The position numbers and the translations under genes are program-made. Source: Halpernia sp048269545 (GTDB lineage: Bacteria > Bacteroidota > Bacteroidia > Flavobacteriales > Weeksellaceae). From it: a stretch of 64,000 nt of DNA. A model generated the notes under the pieces. That model saw only the letters and a list, made by a program, of their open reading frames with translations, was not told the origin of the DNA and ran no database searches. Position 1 is the first letter of the stretch. Each line of letters starts with the position of its first letter. Location: NCBI RefSeq assembly GCF_048269545.1, contig NZ_JBLXIJ010000001.1:496001-560000 (forward strand), given 5' to 3'. This document shows, in pieces, positions 34,107 through 44,707 of this stretch.

Positions 34107-37100
34107 TTAAAAGTTTGTGTTTTTCAATAAAACCCAACCTGTATATTTTGCATTTGTACTAACTCCGAATTCATGCCATTCCAAAATATACCAATAAGAA
34201 TCGGTTGATAATTTTCTATTATTGAATGTTCCGTCCCAAGTATAATTGTTGTTTTCTGAACCTTTAAAAACTAATTTCCCATATCGGTCGTAAATCTCAA
34301 ATTTAGGATTGTCTTTTGTTCTGAGATTTTCATAATTAAAAGTATCATTTATTCCATCACCATTTGGAGTGATTACGTTGGTAATTACAATTAAAGAAAA
34401 ATCTTTCGAAACTGGAGTACATTGATCTGCAGAAGTTACAAAAATTGTGTTCGGACCAGATTTAACATTTGTAAAAACATTTGAAGTTTGCGGTGAAGAA
34501 CCATTTAGTGAGTAATAATATGGTTTGTTCCCACCTTCTGCAGTAATTGTAACGGTTGTTCCTTGAATATCAATTGCAGTAATTTTTGGTAATTCAACTT
34601 CTTTTACAGAAACTTTTTGGCGGTAAATACAGCCATTTCCAGTTTCTAAATCCACATAATAATCACCGATTCCAACTGTAATAAATGAAGTTTTTTCACC
34701 TGTGCTCCAAGAATATGAAATGAAACCAGAACCTGCATCCAAAATTGTTTTCGTATTTGGACATATAGATTGATCCACTAAAATTGAAGAAGCTTTCGGA
34801 ATATTTATAGTGATATTTAAAGTTGCAAGAACCGGACAAAAACCAGTTTTGGAAATTCTGAAATAATAAGTCCCACTTTTGTTTACAGAAGCTGGATTTG
34901 AAATTGCATTTTGAGAATTTTTCGCATTATCTAAATTATCATAATAACTCACATTTACTCCAGAATCAGTGGTAAATTGAGATAAATATTTTGAAAGATC
35001 TACACTTTTAATATTATCCAAATCATCATCACATTCCGATGTAGAAAAAATGGTTTTAATCAAAGGTAAAGAAGTTCCTACTTTTAAATTTAAGGGCTGA
35101 ATAACTGGTGGGCAAAAATTAGATTCAACGCGCACATAAACTGTAACATCAGAAGAATATGAATAATTATCAGGTAAATTATTTGTTCCACCAATTTGCG
35201 CATAAGCATTTGTTGAGTAATATTTTACTGTAAATTCTGTGCTATTTTGTAAAATAATTGGAGTGATATCAGAGAATTTAATATCCACAGTTCCATCAAA
35301 ATTCACATCACAATTTTCTGCAGTGTAATTTGAAGTATTTAAAACAGCTTTCAAAGATTCCTTTACTTCAACGGATTGAACTAAAGAACAACCGTTTGGA
35401 GAAGTTAATTTTACAGTATAATTTCCCACACCGGCAATAATAGATTGTGTAATTTCTCCCGTATTCCATAAATAAGAAATGAAACCAGAACCCGCGTCTA
35501 AAGTAGTTTTAGAACCTTCACAAACTGTAACTGAAGTAGGAAGAGTGGTGGAATTTAATGGTTTTGCAAATTTTAAATTTAAAGTTCCGATATTATCACA
35601 AAGTCCTACTTTGGAAAAACGGATAAAAAAAGTAGTGTCTGAAGTTATCGTTTCATTAGATGAAATTTCTGTTCCAGAAACATTTGCTTTTGCGTCTTCT
35701 AACGTTTTATAAAATTTAAAAGTTACCGTATTATCTGAAGTAAAAAATTTGAGATAATCGGAAAAGACTAAATTTTCCGAAGTATTTTCCGAGCAAACTG
35801 TTTGATTTACGGGAGTTGTAATAATTAATTTATTACCAATTTTAAAATCTATTTTCGCGGTTTTAAAAGGGCAATTGTCTGGAGAATCTACTCGTACAAA
35901 AACTGGCGTGTCTGAATTATAAGACCAATTATTTGGTAAATTATTTGCATTTCCCGCAGTTGCATCAGTCTGATTTAAATAATATCTAACTTGAAAATAA
36001 GTTGAATTTTGCAAAATAGCTGAATTAATTTGAGAAAAATCGATATCAATTTTTCCATCAAAATTATCGTCACAATTTATGGGATTGTAAAGATTTGTAT
36101 CCAAAATTATTTCTGGGAAAAATCCTAAAGTAATTGTTGCAATTTCGCTACAACCTTCTGGTGTTTTTACAACAGCGTAAACGTCGCCGCCAACAGAATT
36201 ATATGTGGAAAAATTTAAAATTTCTTGAGCTGGATCTTCAGATTGTGCGCCTACTAAAGTTTTGTAATATTTTTTAGTAATCGGATTATTTGATGAAATA
36301 TCTGCTGTTGAAAGATCAAAAGTTCCTTTATCATTAATTTTACAGCTCGTTAAATTTGCGTTTTTTACTTGTAATTGTCCAATGGTAATATTTACAGTTA
36401 CTTCTTCACAATCTTCAAATGCACCATCGCCGCAAAATTTATACGTGAAAGAATCTGCCCCGAAAGTTCCTGCATTTGGCGTGTAAGTAATTTCGCCGGT
36501 TGTAGGATTAAATGTGACTGTACCTTTTGTAGGAGAAGTTGTAATTTTTAAAGTATTTAAAACTATATTTTGCGGAGAAATTGTAAATCTTGGTATTATA
36601 CTAAAACTGCTGCAAACTGCTTTTGTAACTGTTGTTAGTTTAGGACAATTTAACACGGTAAAAATTGGTGTTGTCACTTCTGAACAAGATCCAGTGCTCA
36701 CTTTTACGGTATAATTTCCAGGAGAATTGGGTGTAAATGTGTTTAAATTTGCACCTTGAATTGGTAAGTTATTTAGATACCATTGATAATGATCAAAACC
36801 ATCATTTACTTCTAAAACAATTCCCGGAAGACAAGTTCCGGTTTTTTTAGAAATTGCTGGAATAGACGAAAATCCTGCAAAATAACCTCCATAACCAACA
36901 TTTCCATCTCCTGCTGCAATTCCAGCTGTAACAGCTTTTGTGGAATTTACAGTAATATTTCCGGTAACATTTTCCAAAGAATAAGTTACCCAGCCAAGAT
37001 TTCCAATTAGAGAATAAGGCCCTTGTAAAGGAGTTGGAGTTATACCATTTACAGAAACTATGGCTCCAGCTTCAGTAATAATATTTAATTTGGTAGTACG

Positions 37101-38234
37101 ATTTTGGCTGTACACACTGGAATTTCCGCTAGTTCCCGGATTTTCATTTATCAAACCGATTTCATCAATTTTTTTTGGCAAATAACAACTGAGTGGAGGA
37201 ATGTAATTAAATCCCCCCGTTGCAATTGTATTTGCACCTGCTAATAATTCATAGAGATAAATGTTTTTGGTGGATTTTACGTACATATTAAAAACACCAT
37301 TCCCTTTGTCTATATAATAAGTTTCTGGAAGTCTATAAAACTGTCCTTCATCTAACCTTACAACTGGAGTTAAAATGTCATTTACATAAATTTCGGTATC
37401 ATTTTCTGTTGCTACAATAAGACCTCCTTCCATATTTTCCCCAATTGCACCATTACCTTTTACTAATGCGAATTCTTGCCCAAGTCTTTCTACGGGAACA
37501 GATTGATCCATTAAAATATCTGAACTACCTGAAAAATCACCAGCATATTGTCCGTTAAAATTTCCATTTGTGACAGAAATTGGTTTATTAGAAACTATTT
37601 TCGCACCGATGAATCCCGTCCAATTATTAATATTATTTCCTTTTCCGTCAATAATATAAGATTGTCCTTTATTTAATGTAAAATTAATCGTATTATTTTG
37701 TGGCGTAGAAAACTGAACGCTTGATTGATAACCCGAAACTGTTACAGTTGTATTATCTTCAGTCGCTAAAATCCCCGTCATAAAATTTAGAATCCCATTA
37801 TTTACAGAAATTGGCGCCATTGCTGCATAAAATTTTGTTCCAATTCCTGCTTTTCCTTTGGATGTTAAAATTTCTGCATGATTGTTAACCGAAAATCGCA
37901 GATTTGCATAAAAAGGATAATCAGCTTTTAAATAAATTCCCATAGAATTGGGAGCAAACAAATCAGATGTATCTGTAGTTATAATATATTTTCTAAGAAC
38001 AGAGAATTTTTGAGGATTTCCTTTGCTTATTGTTACTACACCAATTGCAATATTATTATTATAAATAGTTACCGGAAATGCAGTTGTTGAATTAGTTGAA
38101 AAATAAATAGATTGCATTTGATTTCCCGCACTCGTTCTATCCATCATTGGTGCAAACCAATGTTCTGTATCTAATTGCGCAAAAGATTTTACAACAAAAA
38201 AAATAAAAAACAGGAATGTAAAACTTTTTTTCAT
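34107..38234 (-). CDS. T9SS type B surface protein with IgGFc-binding-like domain
   Basis: A 1375-residue secreted protein. After the signal peptide comes an IgGFc-binding-like domain (about 120-450, with MEGGLIVATENDTEIYVND). Next is an Ig-like region with NDGFDHYQWYLNNLPIQGANL, then repeated units each holding a D-rich loop (CDDNFDG, CDVNFDG, CDDDLDN). The C-terminal type B sorting domain starts at VITPNGDGINDTFNYENL and ends WVLLKNTNF. T9SS exports and anchors such proteins. It is one of three tandem paralogues, with a possible -7 box TAAATTTG at 38258-38251. Confidence 0.88.
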   Translation of the reverse strand: MKKSFTFLFFIFFVVKSFAQLDTEHWFAPMMDRTSAGNQMQSIYFSTNSTTAFPVTIYNNNIAIGVVTISKGNPQKFSVLRKYIITTDTSDLFAPNSMGIYLKADYPFYANLRFSVNNHAEILTSKGKAGIGTKFYAAMAPISVNNGILNFMTGILATEDNTTVTVSGYQSSVQFSTPQNNTINFTLNKGQSYIIDGKGNNINNWTGFIGAKIVSNKPISVTNGNFNGQYAGDFSGSSDILMDQSVPVERLGQEFALVKGNGAIGENMEGGLIVATENDTEIYVNDILTPVVRLDEGQFYRLPETYYIDKGNGVFNMYVKSTKNIYLYELLAGANTIATGGFNYIPPLSCYLPKKIDEIGLINENPGTSGNSSVYSQNRTTKLNIITEAGAIVSVNGITPTPLQGPYSLIGNLGWVTYSLENVTGNITVNSTKAVTAGIAAGDGNVGYGGYFAGFSSIPAISKKTGTCLPGIVLEVNDGFDHYQWYLNNLPIQGANLNTFTPNSPGNYTVKVSTGSCSEVTTPIFTVLNCPKLTTVTKAVCSSFSIIPRFTISPQNIVLNTLKITTSPTKGTVTFNPTTGEITYTPNAGTFGADSFTYKFCGDGAFEDCEEVTVNITIGQLQVKNANLTSCKINDKGTFDLSTADISSNNPITKKYYKTLVGAQSEDPAQEILNFSTYNSVGGDVYAVVKTPEGCSEIATITLGFFPEIILDTNLYNPINCDDNFDGKIDIDFSQINSAILQNSTYFQVRYYLNQTDATAGNANNLPNNWSYNSDTPVFVRVDSPDNCPFKTAKIDFKIGNKLIITTPVNQTVCSENTSENLVFSDYLKFFTSDNTVTFKFYKTLEDAKANVSGTEISSNETITSDTTFFIRFSKVGLCDNIGTLNLKFAKPLNSTTLPTSVTVCEGSKTTLDAGSGFISYLWNTGEITQSIIAGVGNYTVKLTSPNGCSLVQSVEVKESLKAVLNTSNYTAENCDVNFDGTVDIKFSDITPIILQNSTEFTVKYYSTNAYAQIGGTNNLPDNYSYSSDVTVYVRVESNFCPPVIQPLNLKVGTSLPLIKTIFSTSECDDDLDNIKSVDLSKYLSQFTTDSGVNVSYYDNLDNAKNSQNAISNPASVNKSGTYYFRISKTGFCPVLATLNITINIPKASSILVDQSICPNTKTILDAGSGFISYSWSTGEKTSFITVGIGDYYVDLETGNGCIYRQKVSVKEVELPKITAIDIQGTTVTITAEGGNKPYYYSLNGSSPQTSNVFTNVKSGPNTIFVTSADQCTPVSKDFSLIVITNVITPNGDGINDTFNYENLRTKDNPKFEIYDRYGKLVFKGSENNNYTWDGTFNNRKLSTDSYWYILEWHEFGVSTNAKYTGWVLLKNTNF

Positions 38235-38282
38235 GTGTATAGAACTGTCACAAATTTATAATTTATTAATTTAGAAAAAGGT

Positions 38283-40598
38283 TTATCGGTTTTTTAATAG
38301 AACCCAATTATTATAAATCACAGGAACTTGCGTGTCTGGTTCTATCCATTTTAAAACATACCAATAATTTCCAGTCGGCAAATTTCTACCGTTACTTTTA
38401 CCGTCCCAAATGTAATTTTTGTCTAAATTTTTAAAAACTAATCTCCCGCTTCTATCAAAAATTTCTATGGAAACGTCATTTTTAATTTTTAAATCTGAGT
38501 AATCTAAAACGTCATTTTGGCCGTCTCCATTTGGTGTGATAATATTAACTAAATTAATGATAACAAATTCTTTAGTAACGATTTCGCAGTTGTCTATAGA
38601 TTTTACAAATGCTGTGTGAATTCCTCGTGGAACATTGGTAAAAATATTGGAGTTTTGGTAATGTACACCATCAATAGAATAAAAATAAGGTGGAGTTCCA
38701 CCAAAAACATTAATTGTAGCCGTATTTCCAGAAACTAATATACTTGTAATTTTTTGAATTTCTGCCGCTGAAATTTTTATATTTTGTCTGTAAACACAAC
38801 CGTTTGAAAATAAATCTACATAATAATCACCGATTGTTGCAGTAATACTTTGTGTAGTTTCTCCGGTGTTCCAAAGAAAACCATCAAAACCAAAACCGGC
38901 GTCTAAAATAATAGAAGATTGTGGGCAAATTTTAACATCGTTTAATAAGGAAGATGTTTTGGGTTGCTTAAAATTAAAATTAAGTTCAGCAATTTGTGGA
39001 CATTCTGTTGTGTCTTCAAATCTGATAAAAAATGTTTTATTTAATGAAATATTTTGTGCTGAAGAAATAGGATTTACATTGTTTCTCGCATCTGAGTCGG
39101 AAGTAAAAAATTGAAAATTAACTTTATTATCGGTAGTAAATTGTGGAATGTAATCATTCAATTCAACTGTAACCCTTCCATCTAATTCATTATCACAAAT
39201 ATCTGCTGTAAAAGTGTTTTTAATTAAATTAATTCTATCTCCAACTTCGAAAAAAATTTCTGAAAAAACTGGAGCACAACCAGTTGGGGAGATTGCTTTC
39301 ACAAAAACCGTTGTGTTTTGCGAGTAAGACCAATCATTCGGTAATAGATGAAGATGTGCAGGATCTGAATAATATTCTAAAGTAAAACCTTTTAAATCTG
39401 AAGAAATTTGGGAGGTGATATCAGAAAATTTAATTGAAATAGTACCTGATAATTTCTCATCACAATTTTTGAATTTATTTTTTGTTTTGTCAAAATTAAA
39501 ATTGGAAAAAAACTTTAAATTTAATTCTGTAATAGCTTTACAACCTGCTTTTGTTGTGACAACTGCAAATATTTTCTTTTCCCCAGATTGATAATTTTGA
39601 GGAGTTTGTATTTCTGTATTTGCAGTTTCGTTTTGAGCTAAAAAAGCTGTTTCATAAAAGCGAACTTTATCAATAGGTTCTTGCGTGAATTGAGCAATGT
39701 TCAAATTAAAAGTGCCCAAATTATTAGTTTGACAAACTGTTAATGTTGGTTTATCTAAAATCAAAGGTTGCGAAACAACGTTTATTTCGCCTACTTTATA
39801 GCATTCCGATTTTTCACTTTGTATTCTATAATAATATTTTTGTGTTTTAATATTATAAGGCGATGTAATTTCATTTTGCTTATAATTTGCATCGTCATAA
39901 TTGCTGTAATATATAATTGAAAAATCTATATTAGAATTTAAAATTTTTGAGGAAAGAGTAGAGAAATCAAAAACTGAATTCTCATTACAAACTATCACGT
40001 CATCTACTATTGTATTAAATATTTTATTTTCAAAAGGATTTTGAAGTGTTGCAGTTCCCGTCCAATTTAATGTAAATCCATCTTCACCAACGGGTCTATC
40101 AATTACTATAAAATAGGATTCTCCTGCTTTTACGTCTAGAGACTTTATCCAATCGTCTCCCTTTACACCGGGACCTTCATAGAAATCCCCAGTTGGTTCA
40201 GAATCCCGCAATCCTGTATGATTATCTGAAAGTTTAGCGGCTTTCGGATTTGTGGTTGAACATCTTATAGAAGAACCAATGTTTCCACAAGTAGCATCTG
40301 GACCAAAAACCCAAAAATCATAATCTACCTGTATATCCGAATTTGAAGGGATTAATTCAAAACCTAGAGTTCCAGAAGTTTTTATATCAATTTTTAGCCA
40401 CAAAGAATTATGTTCATTACTAAAGCATGCGTTATCAAGAGTAATTTCTTGTAAATCTCCAATTCCAAAAGGGTTTAAAGTAATATTAGAATTATCACAA
40501 ACTTGAATATAATTTACACAATCATTTGCTTGTTTATTCTGTGCAAAAGCTTTTAGAAATAGGAAAAGAATGAGAAAAAGAGTGAAAAGTTTTTTCAT
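38283..40598 (-). CDS. T9SS type B surface protein (middle paralogue)
   Basis: A 771-residue secreted protein with signal peptide. The N-terminal 180 residues form a Cys-containing beta domain (ANDCVNYIQVCDNSNITL, and FVIVIDRPVGEDGFTL-like YFIVIDRPVGEDGFTL near residue 165). Modules with D-rich loops CDEKLSG and CDNELDG follow. The C-terminal sorting domain, IITPNGDGQNDVLDYSDL to WVLLKNR, is almost the same as in the next gene. It sits 48 bp before and 56 bp after its paralogues. The function is probably adhesion or surface structure, not certain. Confidence 0.87.
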   Translation of the reverse strand: MKKLFTLFLILFLFLKAFAQNKQANDCVNYIQVCDNSNITLNPFGIGDLQEITLDNACFSNEHNSLWLKIDIKTSGTLGFELIPSNSDIQVDYDFWVFGPDATCGNIGSSIRCSTTNPKAAKLSDNHTGLRDSEPTGDFYEGPGVKGDDWIKSLDVKAGESYFIVIDRPVGEDGFTLNWTGTATLQNPFENKIFNTIVDDVIVCNENSVFDFSTLSSKILNSNIDFSIIYYSNYDDANYKQNEITSPYNIKTQKYYYRIQSEKSECYKVGEINVVSQPLILDKPTLTVCQTNNLGTFNLNIAQFTQEPIDKVRFYETAFLAQNETANTEIQTPQNYQSGEKKIFAVVTTKAGCKAITELNLKFFSNFNFDKTKNKFKNCDEKLSGTISIKFSDITSQISSDLKGFTLEYYSDPAHLHLLPNDWSYSQNTTVFVKAISPTGCAPVFSEIFFEVGDRINLIKNTFTADICDNELDGRVTVELNDYIPQFTTDNKVNFQFFTSDSDARNNVNPISSAQNISLNKTFFIRFEDTTECPQIAELNFNFKQPKTSSLLNDVKICPQSSIILDAGFGFDGFLWNTGETTQSITATIGDYYVDLFSNGCVYRQNIKISAAEIQKITSILVSGNTATINVFGGTPPYFYSIDGVHYQNSNIFTNVPRGIHTAFVKSIDNCEIVTKEFVIINLVNIITPNGDGQNDVLDYSDLKIKNDVSIEIFDRSGRLVFKNLDKNYIWDGKSNGRNLPTGNYWYVLKWIEPDTQVPVIYNNWVLLKNR

Positions 40599-40654
40599 TT
40601 ATTATTTGTAGAAAGCAAATTTAATATTTATAATTAAATATTAACATTTTTTAA

Positions 40655-43600
40655 CTATCGGTTTTTCAGTAAAATCCAATTGTTATAAACTACCGCAATT
40701 TGCGTGTCTGGTTCTGTCCACTTTAAAATGTACCAATAACTTCCAGTTGGTAAATTTCTGCCATTACTTTTTCCATCCCAATTGTAAGTTTTATCTAAAT
40801 TTTTAAAAACTAATTTTCCATTTCGATCAAAAATTTCTAAGGAAACATCGTTTTTAATTTTTAAATCTGTGTAATCTAAAACATCATTTTTGCCGTCTCC
40901 GTTTGGCGTGATGACGTTTATTAAATTAATAATTATAAAATCTTTTGTTATAATTCCACACCCATCGGAAGATTTTACAAAAGCCGTATGAACCCCACGA
41001 GAAACATTGGTAAAAATATTGGAAGTTTGATAATTAATTCCATCAATACTATATTCGTAAGGTTTTGTTCCACCTGTTGCCATAATTTCAACGGTTTTTC
41101 CTGTGATATTTATTTGAGAAATAATGGGGAAAAGAGAAACGAGAACTGAAACTTTTTGTCTGTAAACACAACCATTTGAACTTGTTAAATCCACAAAATA
41201 ATCACCTTCTACAACTTCGATTGTAGAACTAGTTTCACCTGTGCTCCAAAGATAAGAAGCAAAACCATTTCCTGCTTCTAAAATTGTTTTCGTTCCGGGA
41301 CAAATCACTTTATCCTTTAAAATATCAGAAGCTTTTGGAACCTTAATATTAATATTTAAAATGGCAATTACAGGACAAAAATTAGTTTTAGAAAATCGTA
41401 AATAAAAAGTGCCATTTTTATTAATTGTTATTGGATTTGAAATTGCATTTTGTTGATTTTTGGCATTTTGCAAATCATCATAATAACTCACATTCACATT
41501 TGAATCTGTGGTAAATTCTGCTAAATATTTAGATAAATCCACGCTTTTAATTCCGTCCAAATTATCATCACATTCAGAAATAGTTGTACTTGTTTTTATT
41601 AAAGGAAGAGAATTTCCAATTTTTAAATCTAAAGGCTCAATTATCGGCGGACAAATCGCAGATTCTACCCGAACATAAATTGTTGTGTTCGAATTATAAG
41701 AATAATTATCGGGCAAATTATTATTTCCTCCAATTTGTGCAAATGCATCAGAACTGTAATATTTTACCGTAAAACTAGAATTATTTGGTAAAATAATTGG
41801 TGTAATGTCTGAAAGTTTAATGTTAATGTTTCCGTCAAAATCATCGTCACAATTTTCACCAGAATAAAAGGAAATATTTAAAACTGCCTTTGCTTCTTCT
41901 TTAACTTCCACATTTTGCCGAACTTTACAACCATTTGGAGAAGTAAGATCAACAAAATAATTTCCTTTTCCAACAGTAATTTCTGGTGTGGTTTCTCCAG
42001 TACTCCACAAATAAGAAATAAAACCAGAACCTGCATCTAAAATTGTTGTTGAACCTTCACAAATTGTAATATTTGCTGGAAGAGTTGTGGAATAAGTTAC
42101 TTTTTTAAAAGACAAATTTAATGTTCCAATATTATCACAAACTCCATTTTTAGAAAATCTGATATAATAGGTTTCGTCTTGATTAATAGTTTGATTCGCA
42201 GAGATTTCCGCTCCCGAAACATTGGCTTGCGCATCGGCAAAAGTTTTATAAAATTTAAAACTTACAGAAGTATCCGTTGTGAAAAAGTTAGTATAATCTG
42301 AAAGTAAAATATCTTGAGAAGTGTTTTGCGAACAAATATTTTGAGAAACAGGCGAATTAATTGGAACTTTATCACCAAATTTAAAATCAATAACAGAAGT
42401 AATTGGCGGACAACCTGAAGACGATGAATTTGTTTTCACATAAACTCTTGTGTTTGCAGAATAAGACCAATTTGTCGGTAAAACATTGATATAATTTGGA
42501 TCTGAATAGAATGACAATTGATAACCTTGCAAATCATCGGAAACTTGCGGAATTATTTGTGTAAAATCTACTGGAATTTTGCCATCGAAATCATCATCAC
42601 AATTGCTAATTGTTAAATCTTTTAAAGTTGGTGCTTCAGTAATATATTCAATTTTTATTTCACCTTTTAAGTTGCAACCAGAATTTGTTATTATTACAGA
42701 ATAAGTTCCAGGAGAAGTTACGGTATAAGTTGCGTTTGTTTCGCCAGTTAAGGGCGTATTATCTTTATACCATTGGTAAGTTGCGCCTAAAGTTGTCGCA
42801 TCTAAAACCAAAGAACTTCCGCCGCACAGAGCATTGTTTGTAGAAATTAATCTATCTATTCCTAAATCTTTATTCCCTAAAAAACTTCCGGCTTTTAAGA
42901 AAACCCCAGAATCGTAAAGTCCGTTTCCTTGATCTGCAATAACCAATTTTATATGGTATTTTTCACCTGGAATGACATCGGCTTTAGCAGTTAGAATTTT
43001 GGTTTGTCCATTAAAACTTACAGGCGAGTTTTGTGCATTAAAACCTTCAAAATATTCGGCATTTGAAACTGGACAAATCGTTCCTGGACCACGAACTGTA
43101 TTCACACTCACTGGAATATTGGTGTTTGGAACTACTGCAATATTTTTATAAGAATCTGACGAATTTGCTTTTTTAATTAAAAATGCAAAACCATCGGTAT
43201 AACCACATTGATCTGCTCTGGGATTTGTAAGATATTGTTCTGACGCAAAAATATAATCAAAACTTATTTTATTGGTTTGTTTGGGAATGAAATCAAATTC
43301 TAAAATTGTAGCATTAATAGTTCCGCCAACTCCTAAAGCATTTTCTAAATCGGAATCTCCAAACCAATTTCCTGCGGATGAACTTGTAATTCCATTGTTT
43401 GGACCGGGAGCTTCAAAAATTCTTCCAGTAGAAAGTAAAATACCTTCATTTAACTGAAAAGAAGAATTTGCTTTATTAAAATAACCATAACTTAAATCGC
43501 CACTTCCAAAATCCCAACCAGAAACTTGAACATTTGAAACTTCTACACAATTAGAATTTGCATTACCCAGAAAAATATTTTTAACCAGCTGTTCCGGTGT

Positions 43601-43696
43601 ATAAACATTATCTACAGAAATATATTGCGCCTTAAAAAATAAGCCGCAACAAAGTGTGAGAATTAAAAATATCTTAAAGTAAAACCTTTTCTGCAT
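40655..43696 (-). CDS. T9SS type B surface protein with choice-of-anchor L domain
   Basis: A 1013-residue secreted protein, the first of the trio in transcription order. Residues about 25-270 form a choice-of-anchor L domain (VDNVYTPEQLVKNIFLG, GILLSTGRIFEAPGPNNG, SFDYIFASEQYLTNP). An Ig-like module with WYKDNTPLTGETNATYTV and repeats with loops CDDDFDGK, CDDDFDGN and CDDNLDGI follow. The type B sorting domain is VITPNGDGKNDVLDYTDL to WILLKNR. It lies downstream of tsf and its terminator. Confidence 0.88.
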   Translation of the reverse strand: MQKRFYFKIFLILTLCCGLFFKAQYISVDNVYTPEQLVKNIFLGNANSNCVEVSNVQVSGWDFGSGDLSYGYFNKANSSFQLNEGILLSTGRIFEAPGPNNGITSSSAGNWFGDSDLENALGVGGTINATILEFDFIPKQTNKISFDYIFASEQYLTNPRADQCGYTDGFAFLIKKANSSDSYKNIAVVPNTNIPVSVNTVRGPGTICPVSNAEYFEGFNAQNSPVSFNGQTKILTAKADVIPGEKYHIKLVIADQGNGLYDSGVFLKAGSFLGNKDLGIDRLISTNNALCGGSSLVLDATTLGATYQWYKDNTPLTGETNATYTVTSPGTYSVIITNSGCNLKGEIKIEYITEAPTLKDLTISNCDDDFDGKIPVDFTQIIPQVSDDLQGYQLSFYSDPNYINVLPTNWSYSANTRVYVKTNSSSSGCPPITSVIDFKFGDKVPINSPVSQNICSQNTSQDILLSDYTNFFTTDTSVSFKFYKTFADAQANVSGAEISANQTINQDETYYIRFSKNGVCDNIGTLNLSFKKVTYSTTLPANITICEGSTTILDAGSGFISYLWSTGETTPEITVGKGNYFVDLTSPNGCKVRQNVEVKEEAKAVLNISFYSGENCDDDFDGNINIKLSDITPIILPNNSSFTVKYYSSDAFAQIGGNNNLPDNYSYNSNTTIYVRVESAICPPIIEPLDLKIGNSLPLIKTSTTISECDDNLDGIKSVDLSKYLAEFTTDSNVNVSYYDDLQNAKNQQNAISNPITINKNGTFYLRFSKTNFCPVIAILNINIKVPKASDILKDKVICPGTKTILEAGNGFASYLWSTGETSSTIEVVEGDYFVDLTSSNGCVYRQKVSVLVSLFPIISQINITGKTVEIMATGGTKPYEYSIDGINYQTSNIFTNVSRGVHTAFVKSSDGCGIITKDFIIINLINVITPNGDGKNDVLDYTDLKIKNDVSLEIFDRNGKLVFKNLDKTYNWDGKSNGRNLPTGSYWYILKWTEPDTQIAVVYNNWILLKNR

Positions 43697-43745
43697 AATT
43701 AGGGTTGTAAATTTACTTAATTAAAAATGAATTTAATACAAAGAA

Positions 43746-43773
43746 AATCTCCGTTGAATTTTCAACGGAGATT
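43746..43773 (-). terminator. Terminator after tsf
   Basis: 13 bp inverted repeat AATCTCCGTTGAA (43746-43758) with its complement (43761-43773). The minus-strand T tract is short (TTTTC). Confidence 0.65.
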
Positions 43774-43823
43774 AAATATTAAAGTGAAAGATTAAAAGAT
43801 TAATCTCTCCAATCTCAATTCTA

Positions 43824-44648
43824 TTAAGTTAAGCTTACTCTAACAAAACCTACAACTTTTAAATCGCTGTTTGCAGATTTTACATAATCTGCAACGCTCA
43901 TACCGCCATCTTTGATGAAAGCTTGATGAACCAAAGTATTGTCTTTATAAAATTTCTGCATTTTTCCTTTCAGAATATTATCAATAATATTTGCCGGTTT
44001 TCCTTCTTTAGTTAAAATGTCTCTTTCAATTTCCAATTCTCTGTCAATGGTTTCCTGTGACACTTTAGTTTCATCTAAAGCAATAGGATTCATTGCTGCA
44101 ACTTGCATAGAAACAGATTTTGCAACTTCTTCACCACCGTCAACTTTTCCGGAAAGTGCAGTGATTGCAGCAATTTTATTTCCTGCGTGAATGTAAGCTC
44201 CCAAAAATGGACCTTCGATTCTTTCGAAAGCACCGATTTCTACTTTTTCTCCGATTACACCAGTTTGCTCAATTAATTTTTCAGCTACAGTTTGTCCGTG
44301 GAAATCTGAAGCTAAAAACTCTTCTTTGTTCGCATAAAATACAGCTTGTTCAGCTAATTCATTTGCTAAAAGTACAAAGTCTGAGTTTTTTGCAACGAAA
44401 TCTGTTTCACAATTTAATGCGATTATAGATCCCATTGTGCAATCTTCGTTTACTTTTGCAATTACAGCACCTTCAGAAGATTCTCTATCGGCTCTGTTTG
44501 CAGCTACTTTTTGACCTTTTTTTCTTAAAATTTCTATTGCTTTATCAAAATCGCCTTCCGCTTCTACTAAAGCTTTTTTGCAATCCATCATTCCTGCACC
44601 TGTGGTGCTTCTTAGTTTGGCTACGTCTGCTGCTGCGGGTGTATACAT
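43824..44648 (-). CDS. tsf: Elongation factor Ts
   Basis: Guanine-nucleotide exchange factor for EF-Tu, 274 residues. The N-terminal UBA-like domain has LRSTTGAGMMDCKKALVEAEGDFDKAI (residues 11-37) and the core has NCETDFVAKN near residue 78. It has its own -7 box TATCTTTG at 44707-44700 with a GCTGT/ACAGC hairpin at 44682-44695 in the leader. It is normally adjacent to rpsB; here it lies 15 kb away on the opposite strand (see findings). Confidence 0.97.
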   Translation of the reverse strand: MYTPAAADVAKLRSTTGAGMMDCKKALVEAEGDFDKAIEILRKKGQKVAANRADRESSEGAVIAKVNEDCTMGSIIALNCETDFVAKNSDFVLLANELAEQAVFYANKEEFLASDFHGQTVAEKLIEQTGVIGEKVEIGAFERIEGPFLGAYIHAGNKIAAITALSGKVDGGEEVAKSVSMQVAAMNPIALDETKVSQETIDRELEIERDILTKEGKPANIIDNILKGKMQKFYKDNTLVHQAFIKDGGMSVADYVKSANSDLKVVGFVRVSLT

Positions 44649-44699
44649 ATCAAATATTTATTAAATTTATTGTAAATTATTGCTGTTTTTACAGCGGTG

Positions 44700-44707
44700 C
44701 AAAGATA
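44700..44707 (-). promoter_or_regulatory. -7 box of the tsf promoter
   Basis: TATCTTTG on the minus strand, 52 bp before the tsf start. A divergent TACTTTTG at 44733-44740 serves the + gene. Confidence 0.5.
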
